From positions 1 through 15,759 of the forward strand of contig JBCCZS010000059.1 of NCBI GenBank assembly GCA_039187035.1: DNA of 15,759 nt. The letters are read 5' to 3'. This document shows positions 1 through 6,897 of the stretch, in pieces. Made by a program: the position numbers and the translations under genes. The number at the start of each line of letters is the position of its first letter. Position 1 is the first letter of the stretch. The stretch comes from JAJFFW01 sp039187035 (GTDB taxonomy: Bacteria; Pseudomonadota; Alphaproteobacteria; Caulobacterales; Parvularculaceae). Under the pieces are notes generated by a model, which worked only from the letters and a program-made list of their open reading frames with translations, did not search any database and was not told the origin of the DNA.

Positions 1-1500
1 AAGCTTGTCCGGGTTGAAGTCTTCCCGGCCAATCCCGGCGCCCAGGGCCGTAATCAGTGTCCCAATTTCCTGACTTGACAGCATTTTATCAAAGCGGGCT
101 CGCTCAACGTTGAGGATCTTCCCTCGAAGCGGCAGGACCGCCTGGTTCTCGCGGTTGCGCGCCTGCTTAGCCGAGCCGCCGGCGGAATCGCCCTCAACGA
201 TAAAAAGTTCGGATTTGGCCGGGTCGCGCTCTTGGCAGTCGGCGAGCTTGCCCGGCAGCGACGCGACGTCGAGCGCGGATTTGCGCCGCGTCAGATCGCG
301 GGCCTTGCGGGCGGCTTCGCGCGCGGCCGCGGCTTCCGCGATTTTTTGCACGACGCGTTTGGCCTCATTCGGGTTTTCCTCAAACCAAACGCCGAGTTGC
401 TCGGCGACCGCGCTTTCCACGACGGGCCGCACTTCGGACGAGACGAGTTTATCTTTCGTCTGTGACGAGAACTTCGGGTCGGGGACTTTTACCGACAAGA
501 CGCACGTCAACCCGTCGCGCGCATCGTCGCCGGTGAGCGACACTTTCTCTTTTTTGGCCGCACCCGACGTGGCGGCGTAATTGTTGACGATGCGCGTCAG
601 CGCGGCGCGGAACCCGGCGAGGTGCGTGCCGCCGTCTCGCTGCGGAATATTGTTGGTAAAACACAGAACGCGTTCGTGGTAGCCGTCGTTCCACCACATG
701 GCGACGTCGACCGTCAGCCCGTCTTTCTGTGCGCGGAAGGAAATGGGCTGCGGCAAGAGCGGCGTCTTGGCCTCGTCCAGATAGGCGACGAACGCCTCGA
801 GCCCGCCCTCGTAGACCATGTGTTCTTCGCGGCCGTCGACGCTGCGCGCGTCTTTGAGGTTGACGGCGACGCCGGAATTCAAAAAGGCGAGTTCGCGCAG
901 ACGATGCTCCAGGCGCGCGAATTCAAATTCCGTCCCGGTAAAGATTTTATCGGACGGCAGGAACGTCACCTCCGTGCCTTTTTCGTCGGAGGGGCCGACG
1001 ACCGCGAGATCGGCCTCGGGCTCGCCGCCGCGAAACCGCATATGGTGTTCGCTCCCGTCACGGAAGATCCGCAGATCGAGCCATTCGGACAAGGCGTTGA
1101 CGACGGAAACGCCGACGCCGTGGAGGCCGCCTGAGACTTTGTAAGAGTTCTGGTCGAATTTTCCGCCGGCGTGTAATTGCGTCATGATGACTTGCGCGGC
1201 CGAAACGCCCTCTTCCGGGTGCATGGCGGTCGGGATGCCGCGGCCGTTGTCGCGGATCGTCGCCGAGCCGTCTTCGTTCAAGGTGACGCTGACGGTGTCG
1301 CAATGGCCGGCGAGCGCTTCGTCGATCGCGTTGTCGACCACCTCATAGACCATATGGTGCAGGCCCGAGCCGTCGTCGGTGTCGCCGATATACATGCCCG
1401 GCCGCTTGCGCACGGCGTCGAGCCCTTTGAGGACTTTAATCGAGTCCGCGCCGTAATCGTCGTCGGGCAGATCGGTTTGCGCCTCGGCGGTGGTGTTCAT
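1..1500 (-). CDS. gyrB: DNA gyrase subunit B, N-terminal 500 residues (runs off left edge)
   Basis: GyrB is the ATPase subunit of DNA gyrase, which introduces negative supercoils together with GyrA. The minus frame is open from the ATG at 1500 to base 1 with no stop, so the C-terminal third of a protein usually near 800 residues lies outside the window. Visible motifs are the GHKL ATPase elements DNAIDEA (56-62), DNGRGIP (84-90) and GGLHGVGVSVVN (124-135), and the TOPRIM motif EGDSAGGSA starting near residue 436, followed by LPLRGKILNVERARFDKML. The start is supported by AGGAAAG about 9 nt upstream and by the normal beginning of the mature domain (SIKVLKGLDAVRKRPGMYIG). It follows recF by 16 nt and is probably cotranscribed with dnaN and recF. 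The window begins exactly at an AAGCTT hexamer inside this gene. Confidence 0.97.
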   Translation of the reverse strand, partial: MNTTAEAQTDLPDDDYGADSIKVLKGLDAVRKRPGMYIGDTDDGSGLHHMVYEVVDNAIDEALAGHCDTVSVTLNEDGSATIRDNGRGIPTAMHPEEGVSAAQVIMTQLHAGGKFDQNSYKVSGGLHGVGVSVVNALSEWLDLRIFRDGSEHHMRFRGGEPEADLAVVGPSDEKGTEVTFLPSDKIFTGTEFEFARLEHRLRELAFLNSGVAVNLKDARSVDGREEHMVYEGGLEAFVAYLDEAKTPLLPQPISFRAQKDGLTVDVAMWWNDGYHERVLCFTNNIPQRDGGTHLAGFRAALTRIVNNYAATSGAAKKEKVSLTGDDARDGLTCVLSVKVPDPKFSSQTKDKLVSSEVRPVVESAVAEQLGVWFEENPNEAKRVVQKIAEAAAAREAARKARDLTRRKSALDVASLPGKLADCQERDPAKSELFIVEGDSAGGSAKQARNRENQAVLPLRGKILNVERARFDKMLSSQEIGTLITALGAGIGREDFNPDKL

Positions 1501-1516
1501 CGCGGGTCTTTCCTAC

Positions 1517-2848
1517 TCAATTTTCATACGGATGAAGCGCGCCGGCCTCGACCGAGAAACACTGCGCCCGGTCGCCCCAGGCGTCAAAAAGCGAACGGTC
1601 CGTTCCGGTCATGAAGCACTGGGCGCCGAGACGGTGCAGCACGGTAAAAAGGCTCGCGCGGCGGCCCTCGTCGAGGTGCGCGGCGATTTCGTCAAACAAT
1701 AGAACGAGCGCGGCGCGCCCGCCGGCGAGGCGTGAATCGCGGGCGAGCGACAGCGCGCCGGCGAGCACGAGCCCGACGAGCAGCGCCTTTTGTTCGCCGG
1801 TCGAGCAGTGCTTCGCGGCGCGGCCGTTTGCGCGATGGCGGACGAGGAGATCGCTGCGATGCGGACCGACGAGCGCGCGCCCCGCGGCGGCGTCGAGCGG
1901 GCGCGCATCGCGCAGGCGCGCGCCGTAGGCGTCTTCCGCGTCGGCGGCGGCGTGTTCGTCCAACAACGTTTCGACGTCGCCCGAGAGCGAGACGTCCGCC
2001 GACGGAAAATCCGGCGCCTCGGCGGCGACGTCGCTCGCGGCGAGAACCGCGGCGGTTTCGCGCCGGGCGGCGGCGAGCGCGACGCCGGCTTCGGCCATCT
2101 GCATCTCCAACGAGTCCATCGCGGGTCCTGTGCGCGCGCCGTCGTCAAGCAGCCGCTGGCGTTGACGCATCGCTTTTTCGTAGATCGACGCGGCGCGAAT
2201 ATGCGCCGGGTCGCGCGCCTGCGTCATCCGGTCGAGAAATCGGCGACGCTCGCCGGCGCCGTCCATAAAGAGGCGATCCTGGGCCGGCGTCAGCCACACG
2301 AAGCGGACATGCTCGGCGAGCGCTGAGGGGCCGGCCGCTTTGCGCCCGTCGATGCGGCATGCGCGCTTGTCGGGCGCGCCCGCAAAGGCGCCGACGCCGA
2401 GCCGGACCGGCTCGTCCGCATCGTCCGCCCCCGCCGCATCGAGCGCCGTTGCGACGGCCCAGCCGCCGTCGCCGTCGGCGCGCGCGACCTCGGCGAGCTT
2501 GGCGCCGCGCAAGCCGCGTCCGGGGCCGAGGAGCGAGAGCGCTTCCAGGAGATTGGTTTTGCCCGCGCCGTTGGCGCCCGTCAGCGCGACGGGCCGGCCG
2601 TCCAGCGCCGCGTCGAGGCGCGCATAGGATCGGAAATCGGTCAGCGTCAGCCGGCGAAACCGTCCGTAGGCGCACGGCGCCGCGCGCGTCGTCCCGTACG
2701 CAGCATCGCGGTCGCTCAGCGCGGCGCCCGGCTGCGGCTCGTCGCATGCGGCGGCCCCGGCGGCGGCGGCGTCCGCACCGGCGTCTGCGCCGACGTCTGT
2801 AGCGACGGGGCGTTCGTTTGCGCCGATGGGCTGCGCGGCGTTCAACAT
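1517..2848 (-). CDS. recF: DNA replication/repair protein RecF with Ala-rich N-terminal extension
   Basis: RecF is an SMC/ABC-like ATPase that acts with RecO and RecR to load RecA at single-strand gaps. The 443-residue product has Walker A GANGAGKT (91-98), the ABC signature STGEQKALL (349-357) and Walker B LVLLFDEIAAHLD (381-393). The recognisable RecF fold starts only at about residue 62 (YGRFRRLTLTDFRSYARL). The first 60 residues are low-complexity and rich in Ala, Asp and Gly, which makes this longer than the usual 360-390 residues. The ATG at 2848 lies 10 nt after the dnaN stop, which suits translational coupling. I saw no convincing ATG nearer the domain, so the extension may be real or the true start may be a non-ATG codon. 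GyrB follows 16 nt downstream. Confidence 0.93.
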   Translation of the reverse strand: MLNAAQPIGANERPVATDVGADAGADAAAAGAAACDEPQPGAALSDRDAAYGTTRAAPCAYGRFRRLTLTDFRSYARLDAALDGRPVALTGANGAGKTNLLEALSLLGPGRGLRGAKLAEVARADGDGGWAVATALDAAGADDADEPVRLGVGAFAGAPDKRACRIDGRKAAGPSALAEHVRFVWLTPAQDRLFMDGAGERRRFLDRMTQARDPAHIRAASIYEKAMRQRQRLLDDGARTGPAMDSLEMQMAEAGVALAAARRETAAVLAASDVAAEAPDFPSADVSLSGDVETLLDEHAAADAEDAYGARLRDARPLDAAAGRALVGPHRSDLLVRHRANGRAAKHCSTGEQKALLVGLVLAGALSLARDSRLAGGRAALVLLFDEIAAHLDEGRRASLFTVLHRLGAQCFMTGTDRSLFDAWGDRAQCFSVEAGALHPYEN

Positions 2849-2858
2849 GCCGGTTCCG

Positions 2859-3977
2859 TCAGACCCTCAGCGGCATGAGCACGTAAAGCGCGCGTCGGTC
2901 TTCCTCGTCGCTGACGACCGTCGGCGAGGACGGGTCGGCGAGGCGGAACGTCGCCGTCTCGCCGTCGATTTGTTGGCAGACGTCCAAAAGATACTTGGCG
3001 TTGAAGCCGATCTCGAGCGCCGCGCCGCGATAGTCGACCGACAGGCTTTCATTGGCGCTGCCAGCTTCCGGATTGTTGACGGCGAGGTGGAGCGTGTCCG
3101 CTTCCAGCGCGAGTTTGATTGAGCGCGTCCGGTCGGCCGCGATTGTCGAGGCGCGATCGACCGCTTGTGAAAACGCCTTGTTGTCGACTTCTAGGAGGTT
3201 GTCGTTCGCCTTCGGAATGACGCGCTCATAGTCCGGAAACGACCCGTCGATCAGCTTGGACGTCAGGTGCCCGGGACCGAACCCGAAGCGGATCTTGGTT
3301 TCCGACACGGCGATCTCGATCGTCTCGTCGGCGTCGTCGAGGAGGCGCGCGAGTTCGCTCACGGCCTTGCGCGGGACGATGACGCCCGGCATGTCGGCCG
3401 CGCCGTCCGGCAGGGGCGCGTCGAGGCGCGCCAGGCGGTGGCCGTCGGTCGACGCCGCGCGCAAAAGCGGGGCGTCGTCGTCGCGGCAGGCGTGGATATA
3501 GACGCCGTTCAGATAGTAGCGCGTCTCCTCCTGCGACATGGCGAACCGCGTCTTTTGCAAGAGCCGCGCAAGGTCCGCGGCCGGCATCGAGAACTGCGTC
3601 GGCAGGTCGTCGGCGGCGAGGGACGGGAAATCGTCCTCCGGCAAAACGGCGAGCGAAAAGGTCGACGGGCCCGCGGCGCCATGCAGGCGCCCGTCGTCGG
3701 CCGACAGATCGAGGACGACCTGCGCCCCGTCCGGCAGCTTGCGGACGAGATCGTGGAGGCGGACCGCGTCGACGGTCGTCGCCCCGGCGCGGTCGACGCC
3801 CGCAGGCGCGCGCTCGGAGATCTCCATGTCGAGGTCCGTCGCGGTGAGCGTCAATGCGCCGTCGCCGGCCTGCAGGAGAACGTTGCCGAGAATCGGGATG
3901 GTGTTGCGGCGCTCGACGACGCTCTGGACGTGCCCGAGCGCTTTGACGAGGGACGACCGTTCGATGGACACCTTCAT
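2859..3977 (-). CDS. dnaN: DNA polymerase III beta subunit (sliding clamp)
   Basis: DnaN forms the ring-shaped dimer that tethers polymerase III to DNA. The 372-residue product has the normal clamp length and typical landmarks: MKVSIERSSLVKALGHVQSVVERRNTIPIL at the start (the first half is diagnostic), the ATDLDMEI segment near 45-52, SxxETRYYLNGV in domain II, DGHRLA, the GSFPDYERVIP stretch of domain III, and the C-terminal YVLMPLRV. The frame stays open a further 17 codons upstream, but ATG 3977 is chosen because it gives the family N-terminus and has AAGAGGT about 8 nt upstream. It is separated from dnaA by 307 bp with a terminator-like hairpin, so dnaN-recF-gyrB probably has its own promoter. 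Confidence 0.97.
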   Translation of the reverse strand: MKVSIERSSLVKALGHVQSVVERRNTIPILGNVLLQAGDGALTLTATDLDMEISERAPAGVDRAGATTVDAVRLHDLVRKLPDGAQVVLDLSADDGRLHGAAGPSTFSLAVLPEDDFPSLAADDLPTQFSMPAADLARLLQKTRFAMSQEETRYYLNGVYIHACRDDDAPLLRAASTDGHRLARLDAPLPDGAADMPGVIVPRKAVSELARLLDDADETIEIAVSETKIRFGFGPGHLTSKLIDGSFPDYERVIPKANDNLLEVDNKAFSQAVDRASTIAADRTRSIKLALEADTLHLAVNNPEAGSANESLSVDYRGAALEIGFNAKYLLDVCQQIDGETATFRLADPSSPTVVSDEEDRRALYVLMPLRV

Positions 3978-4196
3978 AACACGACCTCTTGGCGATCGGC
4001 GCGCGCGGGAGCGGGCGAACGATCGCAATCTGGTTTTTTCGCCTGCCGACGCGTCCGCCGTACGGTGCGCGCGGCGCCGCGCCCGAAAGCGACGGGGACG
4101 CGCCGGCCGCGCTGATGCTGGCGACGAGTGCGCGACGGCTGAGCGCCGGACGCGCCTGAAAGAACGGCGTTCAACGCGCCTTACAAACTTAATTCG

Positions 4197-4202
4197 AATA
4201 TA
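4197..4202 (-). promoter_or_regulatory. possible -10 element for dnaN-recF-gyrB
   Basis: The minus strand reads TATATT here, in an AT-rich patch (about 4180-4202) just past the dnaA terminator. I find no good -35 hexamer at 16-18 nt, so this is weak. If used, it would give a leader of roughly 210 nt before the dnaN ATG. It is proposed mainly because the preceding hairpin implies that dnaN needs its own promoter. Confidence 0.2.
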
Positions 4203-4228
4203 GCCGCAAGGCGTGTGAAAACGCCAGT

Positions 4229-4264
4229 AAAACCCTGATCGCGGAGGTCATTCGCGATCAGGGT
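4229..4264 (-). terminator. intrinsic terminator after dnaA
   Basis: A perfect 12-bp inverted repeat (ACCCTGATCGCG at 4232-4243 and its complement at 4253-4264) encloses a 9-nt loop. Read on the minus strand, the hairpin starts 20 nt after the dnaA stop and is followed by TTTAC. The T-tract is short, so termination may be partial. The stem is symmetric, but only the minus orientation has a gene ending nearby. Confidence 0.65.
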
Positions 4265-4284
4265 AACGCCTTGAAATATCAATA

Positions 4285-5835
4285 TTATTCGTCGTCAGCC
4301 GTTCGGGCGACGCGGGCGATGATTTTTTCGACCGGATCCTGAAATTTGCGGTCGCGGGTGATCAACGATTCGGCGCGCCGGTAGGAGCTGATGATCGTCG
4401 TATGGTCCCGCTTGAGGGCGTGGGCGATTTGCGGAAACGACTTTCCGAGCGTTTCGCGCGCGACATAGACGAAGGCGTGGCGTGCATTGGCCACGAACCG
4501 GCGTTGGTTGCGCGCCACAACGTCGGCGGGGCTGAGGCCGAAGGCGTGCGCCGTCGCGTCGAGGAGGTCGCCAAAGGTCGCCGGACGTTCGTCCGCCTTC
4601 AGACGTTCGTGCAGGGCTTCCTCGACCTCGGCGCGCGAGAGCACGCGCGCTTCGCCGGTATATTTCAAAAACAGATGGTGAAGCGCGCCGAGCGTGCTGC
4701 GCGTGCTGTCGTCGAAGCGCTCGGCGATGAATGAAATCGCGTCCGCTGCGAGCGTGCACCGCGTCGGTCCGGCGGCGATGCGCTTTTCAATGACGGCGCG
4801 GCGCAAGTCGACGTCGGACGGTTCCATCGCGACCGCGAGCCCGCCCGACAGATGGTCGGCGAGGCGCGGCTCCAGACCGTCCTCTTTCAGTTTACGCGGC
4901 GCCGAGCAGCCGGCGAGGACGAGGCGCTTTCCGTGGCTCGCGAACGCGCTGATGAGGCTCGTCAGCTCTTGTTGGGTGCGTTTGCCGCGCAGCATGTGCA
5001 CGTCGTCGATCAAGACGAGGTCGTAGTTCAAAAACTCCTTTAAGAGTTCGTGCGCGGCCCCGGACCGTAACGCGCCCGAACAGGCCGTGGTCAATGCGGT
5101 GTGGGTGAAGTACGCGACGCGGCCGGCGGTGTAACGCTCGGCGCCGGCGTGACCCGCCGCATACAGAAGATGTGATTTGCCGACCCCTGAAGGACCGAAC
5201 AGATAGATCGGGCAGGGCGCGCCTTCCGTGTCGAAGAGATGGTCGACGGCCGCGCGGGCCAGGCGATTCGTGCGGTCGACGGCGAACGTATCGAGCGTCG
5301 ACGTCGCTTCTAGCGGCGAGGCGAAGTCGGCCAGCGGCGCGCGGCGCAGCTCGTCGTCGCTTCCGAGGAAGCCGCGCCGACGGCCGGACCCGTCGGCGGC
5401 GGGCTTCGCCGCGCCGAAGTCCTTCGCCAGAAAGTCTTTCGCGCCGTAGTCGTTCGCGACGTGATCGTTCGCGACGTGATCGTTCGCGACATGATGTTGC
5501 GCGTCCGCGGAGAGGGGCGCGGCGCCGGGCGCATTGTCGTTGGCCTTGCGCGCACTGCGCGCCAGGCGCTCGCGATTGCGCACATGGATGACGATTTTGT
5601 CCGTATGCCCCACATTACGCCGCCATTCGTCTTGCAGCGTATGTTTGAACTGGGAATCAAGCCGGTGCTTGCGCGTCGGCGAGGTCGTCGACAGCCGAAC
5701 GATCTTTTCTTCAACTGACTCCACCTCAATATCGGAGAGCCAGGAACGAAACGTCGGTCCGCCGAGCCGTCGCTCAAGCGCAACGAAGAACGCGTGATAC
5801 GGTTGCATTGTCGTGTTTGTTTGTTGACCGCCCAT
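4285..5835 (-). CDS. dnaA: chromosomal replication initiator DnaA, divergent
   Basis: DnaA is the AAA+ ATPase that binds oriC boxes and opens the duplex. With the ATG at 5835 the product has 516 residues. Domain I lies at about 11-87 (helical, with FRSWLSDIEVE), a low-complexity linker at about 90-175 includes a five-residue repeat, the AAA+ core at about 180-395 has Walker A GPSGVGKS (214-221) and Walker B LVLIDD (273-278), and the HTH domain IV has the signature LKRDHTTIISSYRR (474-487). The core is unusual: sensor I reads LAGCSAP where SSD is typical, and the box normally ending RLxSRF reads RLADHL, placing His328 at the expected arginine finger. The start is chosen for GGTGGGA upstream; GTG at 5895 (20 residues longer) and ATG at 5808 are alternatives. 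Its place between rpsT and dnaN supports identity. Confidence 0.94.
   Translation of the reverse strand: MGGQQTNTTMQPYHAFFVALERRLGGPTFRSWLSDIEVESVEEKIVRLSTTSPTRKHRLDSQFKHTLQDEWRRNVGHTDKIVIHVRNRERLARSARKANDNAPGAAPLSADAQHHVANDHVANDHVANDYGAKDFLAKDFGAAKPAADGSGRRRGFLGSDDELRRAPLADFASPLEATSTLDTFAVDRTNRLARAAVDHLFDTEGAPCPIYLFGPSGVGKSHLLYAAGHAGAERYTAGRVAYFTHTALTTACSGALRSGAAHELLKEFLNYDLVLIDDVHMLRGKRTQQELTSLISAFASHGKRLVLAGCSAPRKLKEDGLEPRLADHLSGGLAVAMEPSDVDLRRAVIEKRIAAGPTRCTLAADAISFIAERFDDSTRSTLGALHHLFLKYTGEARVLSRAEVEEALHERLKADERPATFGDLLDATAHAFGLSPADVVARNQRRFVANARHAFVYVARETLGKSFPQIAHALKRDHTTIISSYRRAESLITRDRKFQDPVEKIIARVARTADDE
5416..5490 (-). repeat. 15-bp tandem repeat (5 copies) in the DnaA linker
   Basis: Five consecutive 15-bp units start at 5416, 5431, 5446, 5461 and 5476 on the plus strand. 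The last two are identical (GTGATCGTTCGCGAC); the third differs by two bases and the first two are more degraded. They encode VANDH, VANDH, VANDY, GAKDF and LAKDF (DnaA residues 116-140). The unit length is a multiple of three, so copy-number change would keep the frame. The linker between DnaA domains I and III is the part of the protein that tolerates length variation. Confidence 0.92.
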
Positions 5836-6232
5836 GTCAAGTCCCACCGGTTTGTAAGCGTAGAGATGCCGAGCACGCGTCCGCGCGCGCCCCACATGTT
5901 TCTGCTGGTTGGTTAAATGCCGGCGACCGCCGGCTCTGCGCGCCCCCCACAGGCGCGAATTCAGGAAGCAAAGGAAGTTAAGAGGCTACGTAATCAAAAG
6001 GTACTGCTGCAACAAAGTCATGGCCGTTCTCGGGCCGAAATAGTCTACGCACGTCAATACAATCACCTCGGCCCCAACAACGTCGCCCATGATAACCCCT
6101 AGAGGATAATGCACACGAGACCTGGAGCTTCGGCGGAACCGAAACAGTCTTGCTTCCCGCGCGCCGGTTTTTCACCAAACGCTTTTTTTTGATTAGTAAA
6201 ACGCTCCGTACCCGGCGCGCCTCACAGGAGTT

Positions 6233-6262
6233 AATATAGGTCATCAAATCGTCACGACGCAA
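6233..6262 (-). promoter_or_regulatory. candidate sigma-70-like promoter for dnaA
   Basis: On the minus strand TTGCGT (6257-6262) and TATATT (6233-6238) are 18 nt apart, a reasonable match to the housekeeping consensus (TTG plus one; 5 of 6 at -10). A transcript would start near 6226 and carry a leader of about 390 nt before ATG 5835. The match was found by eye, and other promoters closer to dnaA are possible. Confidence 0.4.
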
Positions 6263-6419
6263 GTGCGCCTGGCGCGATTCGGTGTCTTTTTTGGCGTGTT
6301 GGCGAGGCAAAAAATCCCCGAGGATGAAAAGATGCGGCCGATCAATTTATTAGCGGCACAAGGGCAAAAGTTCCATTTGATGCGCAATCCGTGCAGCCGC
6401 ATTTTTTGCGCTTCGAAAC

Positions 6420-6450
6420 GAAAAAAGCCGCCGGCTTAGCGCGGCGGCTT
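6420..6450 (-). terminator. intrinsic terminator after rpsT
   Basis: On the minus strand, 26 nt after the rpsT stop, AAGCCGCCG (6442-6450) pairs with CGGCGGCTT (6425-6433) over an 8-nt loop and runs into a T-tract (6421-6426). This 9-bp GC-rich stem with a U-run is a classic rho-independent terminator and separates rpsT from dnaA transcription. Confidence 0.85.
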
Positions 6451-6476
6451 CAAAACAATCTGTGGTCGGATGACCG

Positions 6477-6743
6477 TCAGGCGGCCAACTTCTTGATCCG
6501 CGTCGATAATCGCGAAAGCTTGCGCGCCGCGGTCGTTTTATGGACGACGCCTTTGGAGACGGCGCGGTGCAATTCCGGCATCGCCGCGCGGAACGCTTGG
6601 TCCGCGGCGCCTTTATCGCCGGCGGCGATCGCTTCTTCGACGCGCCGCAAGAACGTGCGCATGCGAGAGCGGCGCGATTTGTTCACCGCCGTGCGGCGCG
6701 CAATTTTGCGCACCATTTTTTTCGCGGATCGCGTGTTAGCCAT
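6477..6743 (-). CDS. rpsT: 30S ribosomal protein S20
   Basis: S20 is a small helical protein that binds 16S rRNA early in 30S assembly. The 88-residue product begins MANTRSAKKMVRKIARRTAVN and ends KLSRLSTRIKKLAA, matching the family in length, basic character and the N-terminal signature. The start is fixed by the family N-terminus, with a purine stretch (AAGAGA) just upstream. It sits upstream of dnaA, as in many alphaproteobacteria, but has its own terminator at 6420-6450 and a candidate promoter at 6850-6878, so it is probably monocistronic. Confidence 0.97.
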   Translation of the reverse strand: MANTRSAKKMVRKIARRTAVNKSRRSRMRTFLRRVEEAIAAGDKGAADQAFRAAMPELHRAVSKGVVHKTTAARKLSRLSTRIKKLAA

Positions 6744-6807
6744 GGTCTCTTATATCCCGGCGTTTCGGCGGCGAAACGGCCCGCCTCATGAAATTCAGGT
6801 AACCGAA

Positions 6808-6829
6808 CGACGCCGCACGCCGTGCGTCG
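6808..6829 (-). other. hairpin in the probable rpsT leader
   Basis: CGCAC (6814-6818) and GTGCG (6822-6826) form a 5-bp stem with a 3-nt loop, extended by CGA/TCG (6808-6810 with 6827-6829) across a 3-nt bulge. No T-tract follows, so it is not a terminator. It would lie in the 5' leader if the promoter at 6850-6878 is used. S20 is autoregulated at translation in E. coli; whether this structure has such a role is a guess. Confidence 0.35.
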
Positions 6830-6849
6830 CCGTCCCGTCCAGGCGGCGT

Positions 6850-6878
6850 GGTGTAAGGGCGCGGGACGCCGTCGTCAA
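6850..6878 (-). promoter_or_regulatory. candidate rpsT promoter
   Basis: On the minus strand TTGACG (6873-6878) is followed after 17 nt by TACACC (6850-6855). The -35 matches 5 of 6 consensus bases and the -10 only 3 of 6, a pattern acceptable in GC-rich alphaproteobacteria. A leader of about 100 nt would precede the rpsT ATG. It lies just past the mutM stop. Confidence 0.4.
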
Positions 6879-6897
6879 CATGTCTTCTTGGGCGGCC

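Larger units (their letters stand above)
3978..4284. other. dnaA-dnaN intergenic region
   Basis: There is no supportable gene in these 307 bp. The dnaA-proximal part (about 4165-4284) is AT-richer and holds the terminator hairpin at 4232-4264 plus an isolated TATATT hexamer on the minus strand. The dnaN-proximal 180 bp is very GC-rich and contains a perfect 14-bp palindrome (GCGCGGCGCCGCGC, 4069-4082) of unknown meaning. A short T-run on the plus strand near 4033-4039 gives an A-run in the putative dnaN leader. Nothing here resembles a known riboswitch. Confidence 0.6.
5836..6476. other. rpsT-dnaA intergenic region, AT-richer
   Basis: These 640 bp hold no convincing gene. Base composition is clearly less GC-rich than the flanking genes, with A/T runs at about 6166-6200 and 6286-6316. 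It contains the rpsT terminator (6420-6450), a candidate dnaA promoter (6233-6262), and two TTATC motifs on the minus strand at about 6090-6110, one of them within TTATCCTCT (7 of 9 matches to the DnaA-box consensus TTATCCACA). There is no full-consensus DnaA box and no ordered array, so an origin cannot be called. An imperfect inverted repeat GCGCAA/TTGCGC brackets about 6382-6411. Open frames here lack ribosome-binding sites and recognisable sequence. Confidence 0.6.

Noticed and set aside
5836..5895. GTG start for dnaA 20 codons upstream
   Set aside because: The extra residues are unlike DnaA domain I and the ATG at 5835 has a better ribosome-binding site, though the GTG cannot be excluded.
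6085..6115. DnaA boxes / oriC
   Set aside because: Only partial matches (best 7 of 9) and no clustered array; not enough to call an origin.
5978..6310. 110-codon minus-strand frame upstream of dnaA
   Set aside because: It starts at TTG without a ribosome-binding site, has no recognisable sequence and lies over the candidate promoter.
6461..6469. TGTGG-containing site near the rpsT stop as a DnaA box
   Set aside because: Only about 5 of 9 matches to the consensus on the complementary strand, and isolated.
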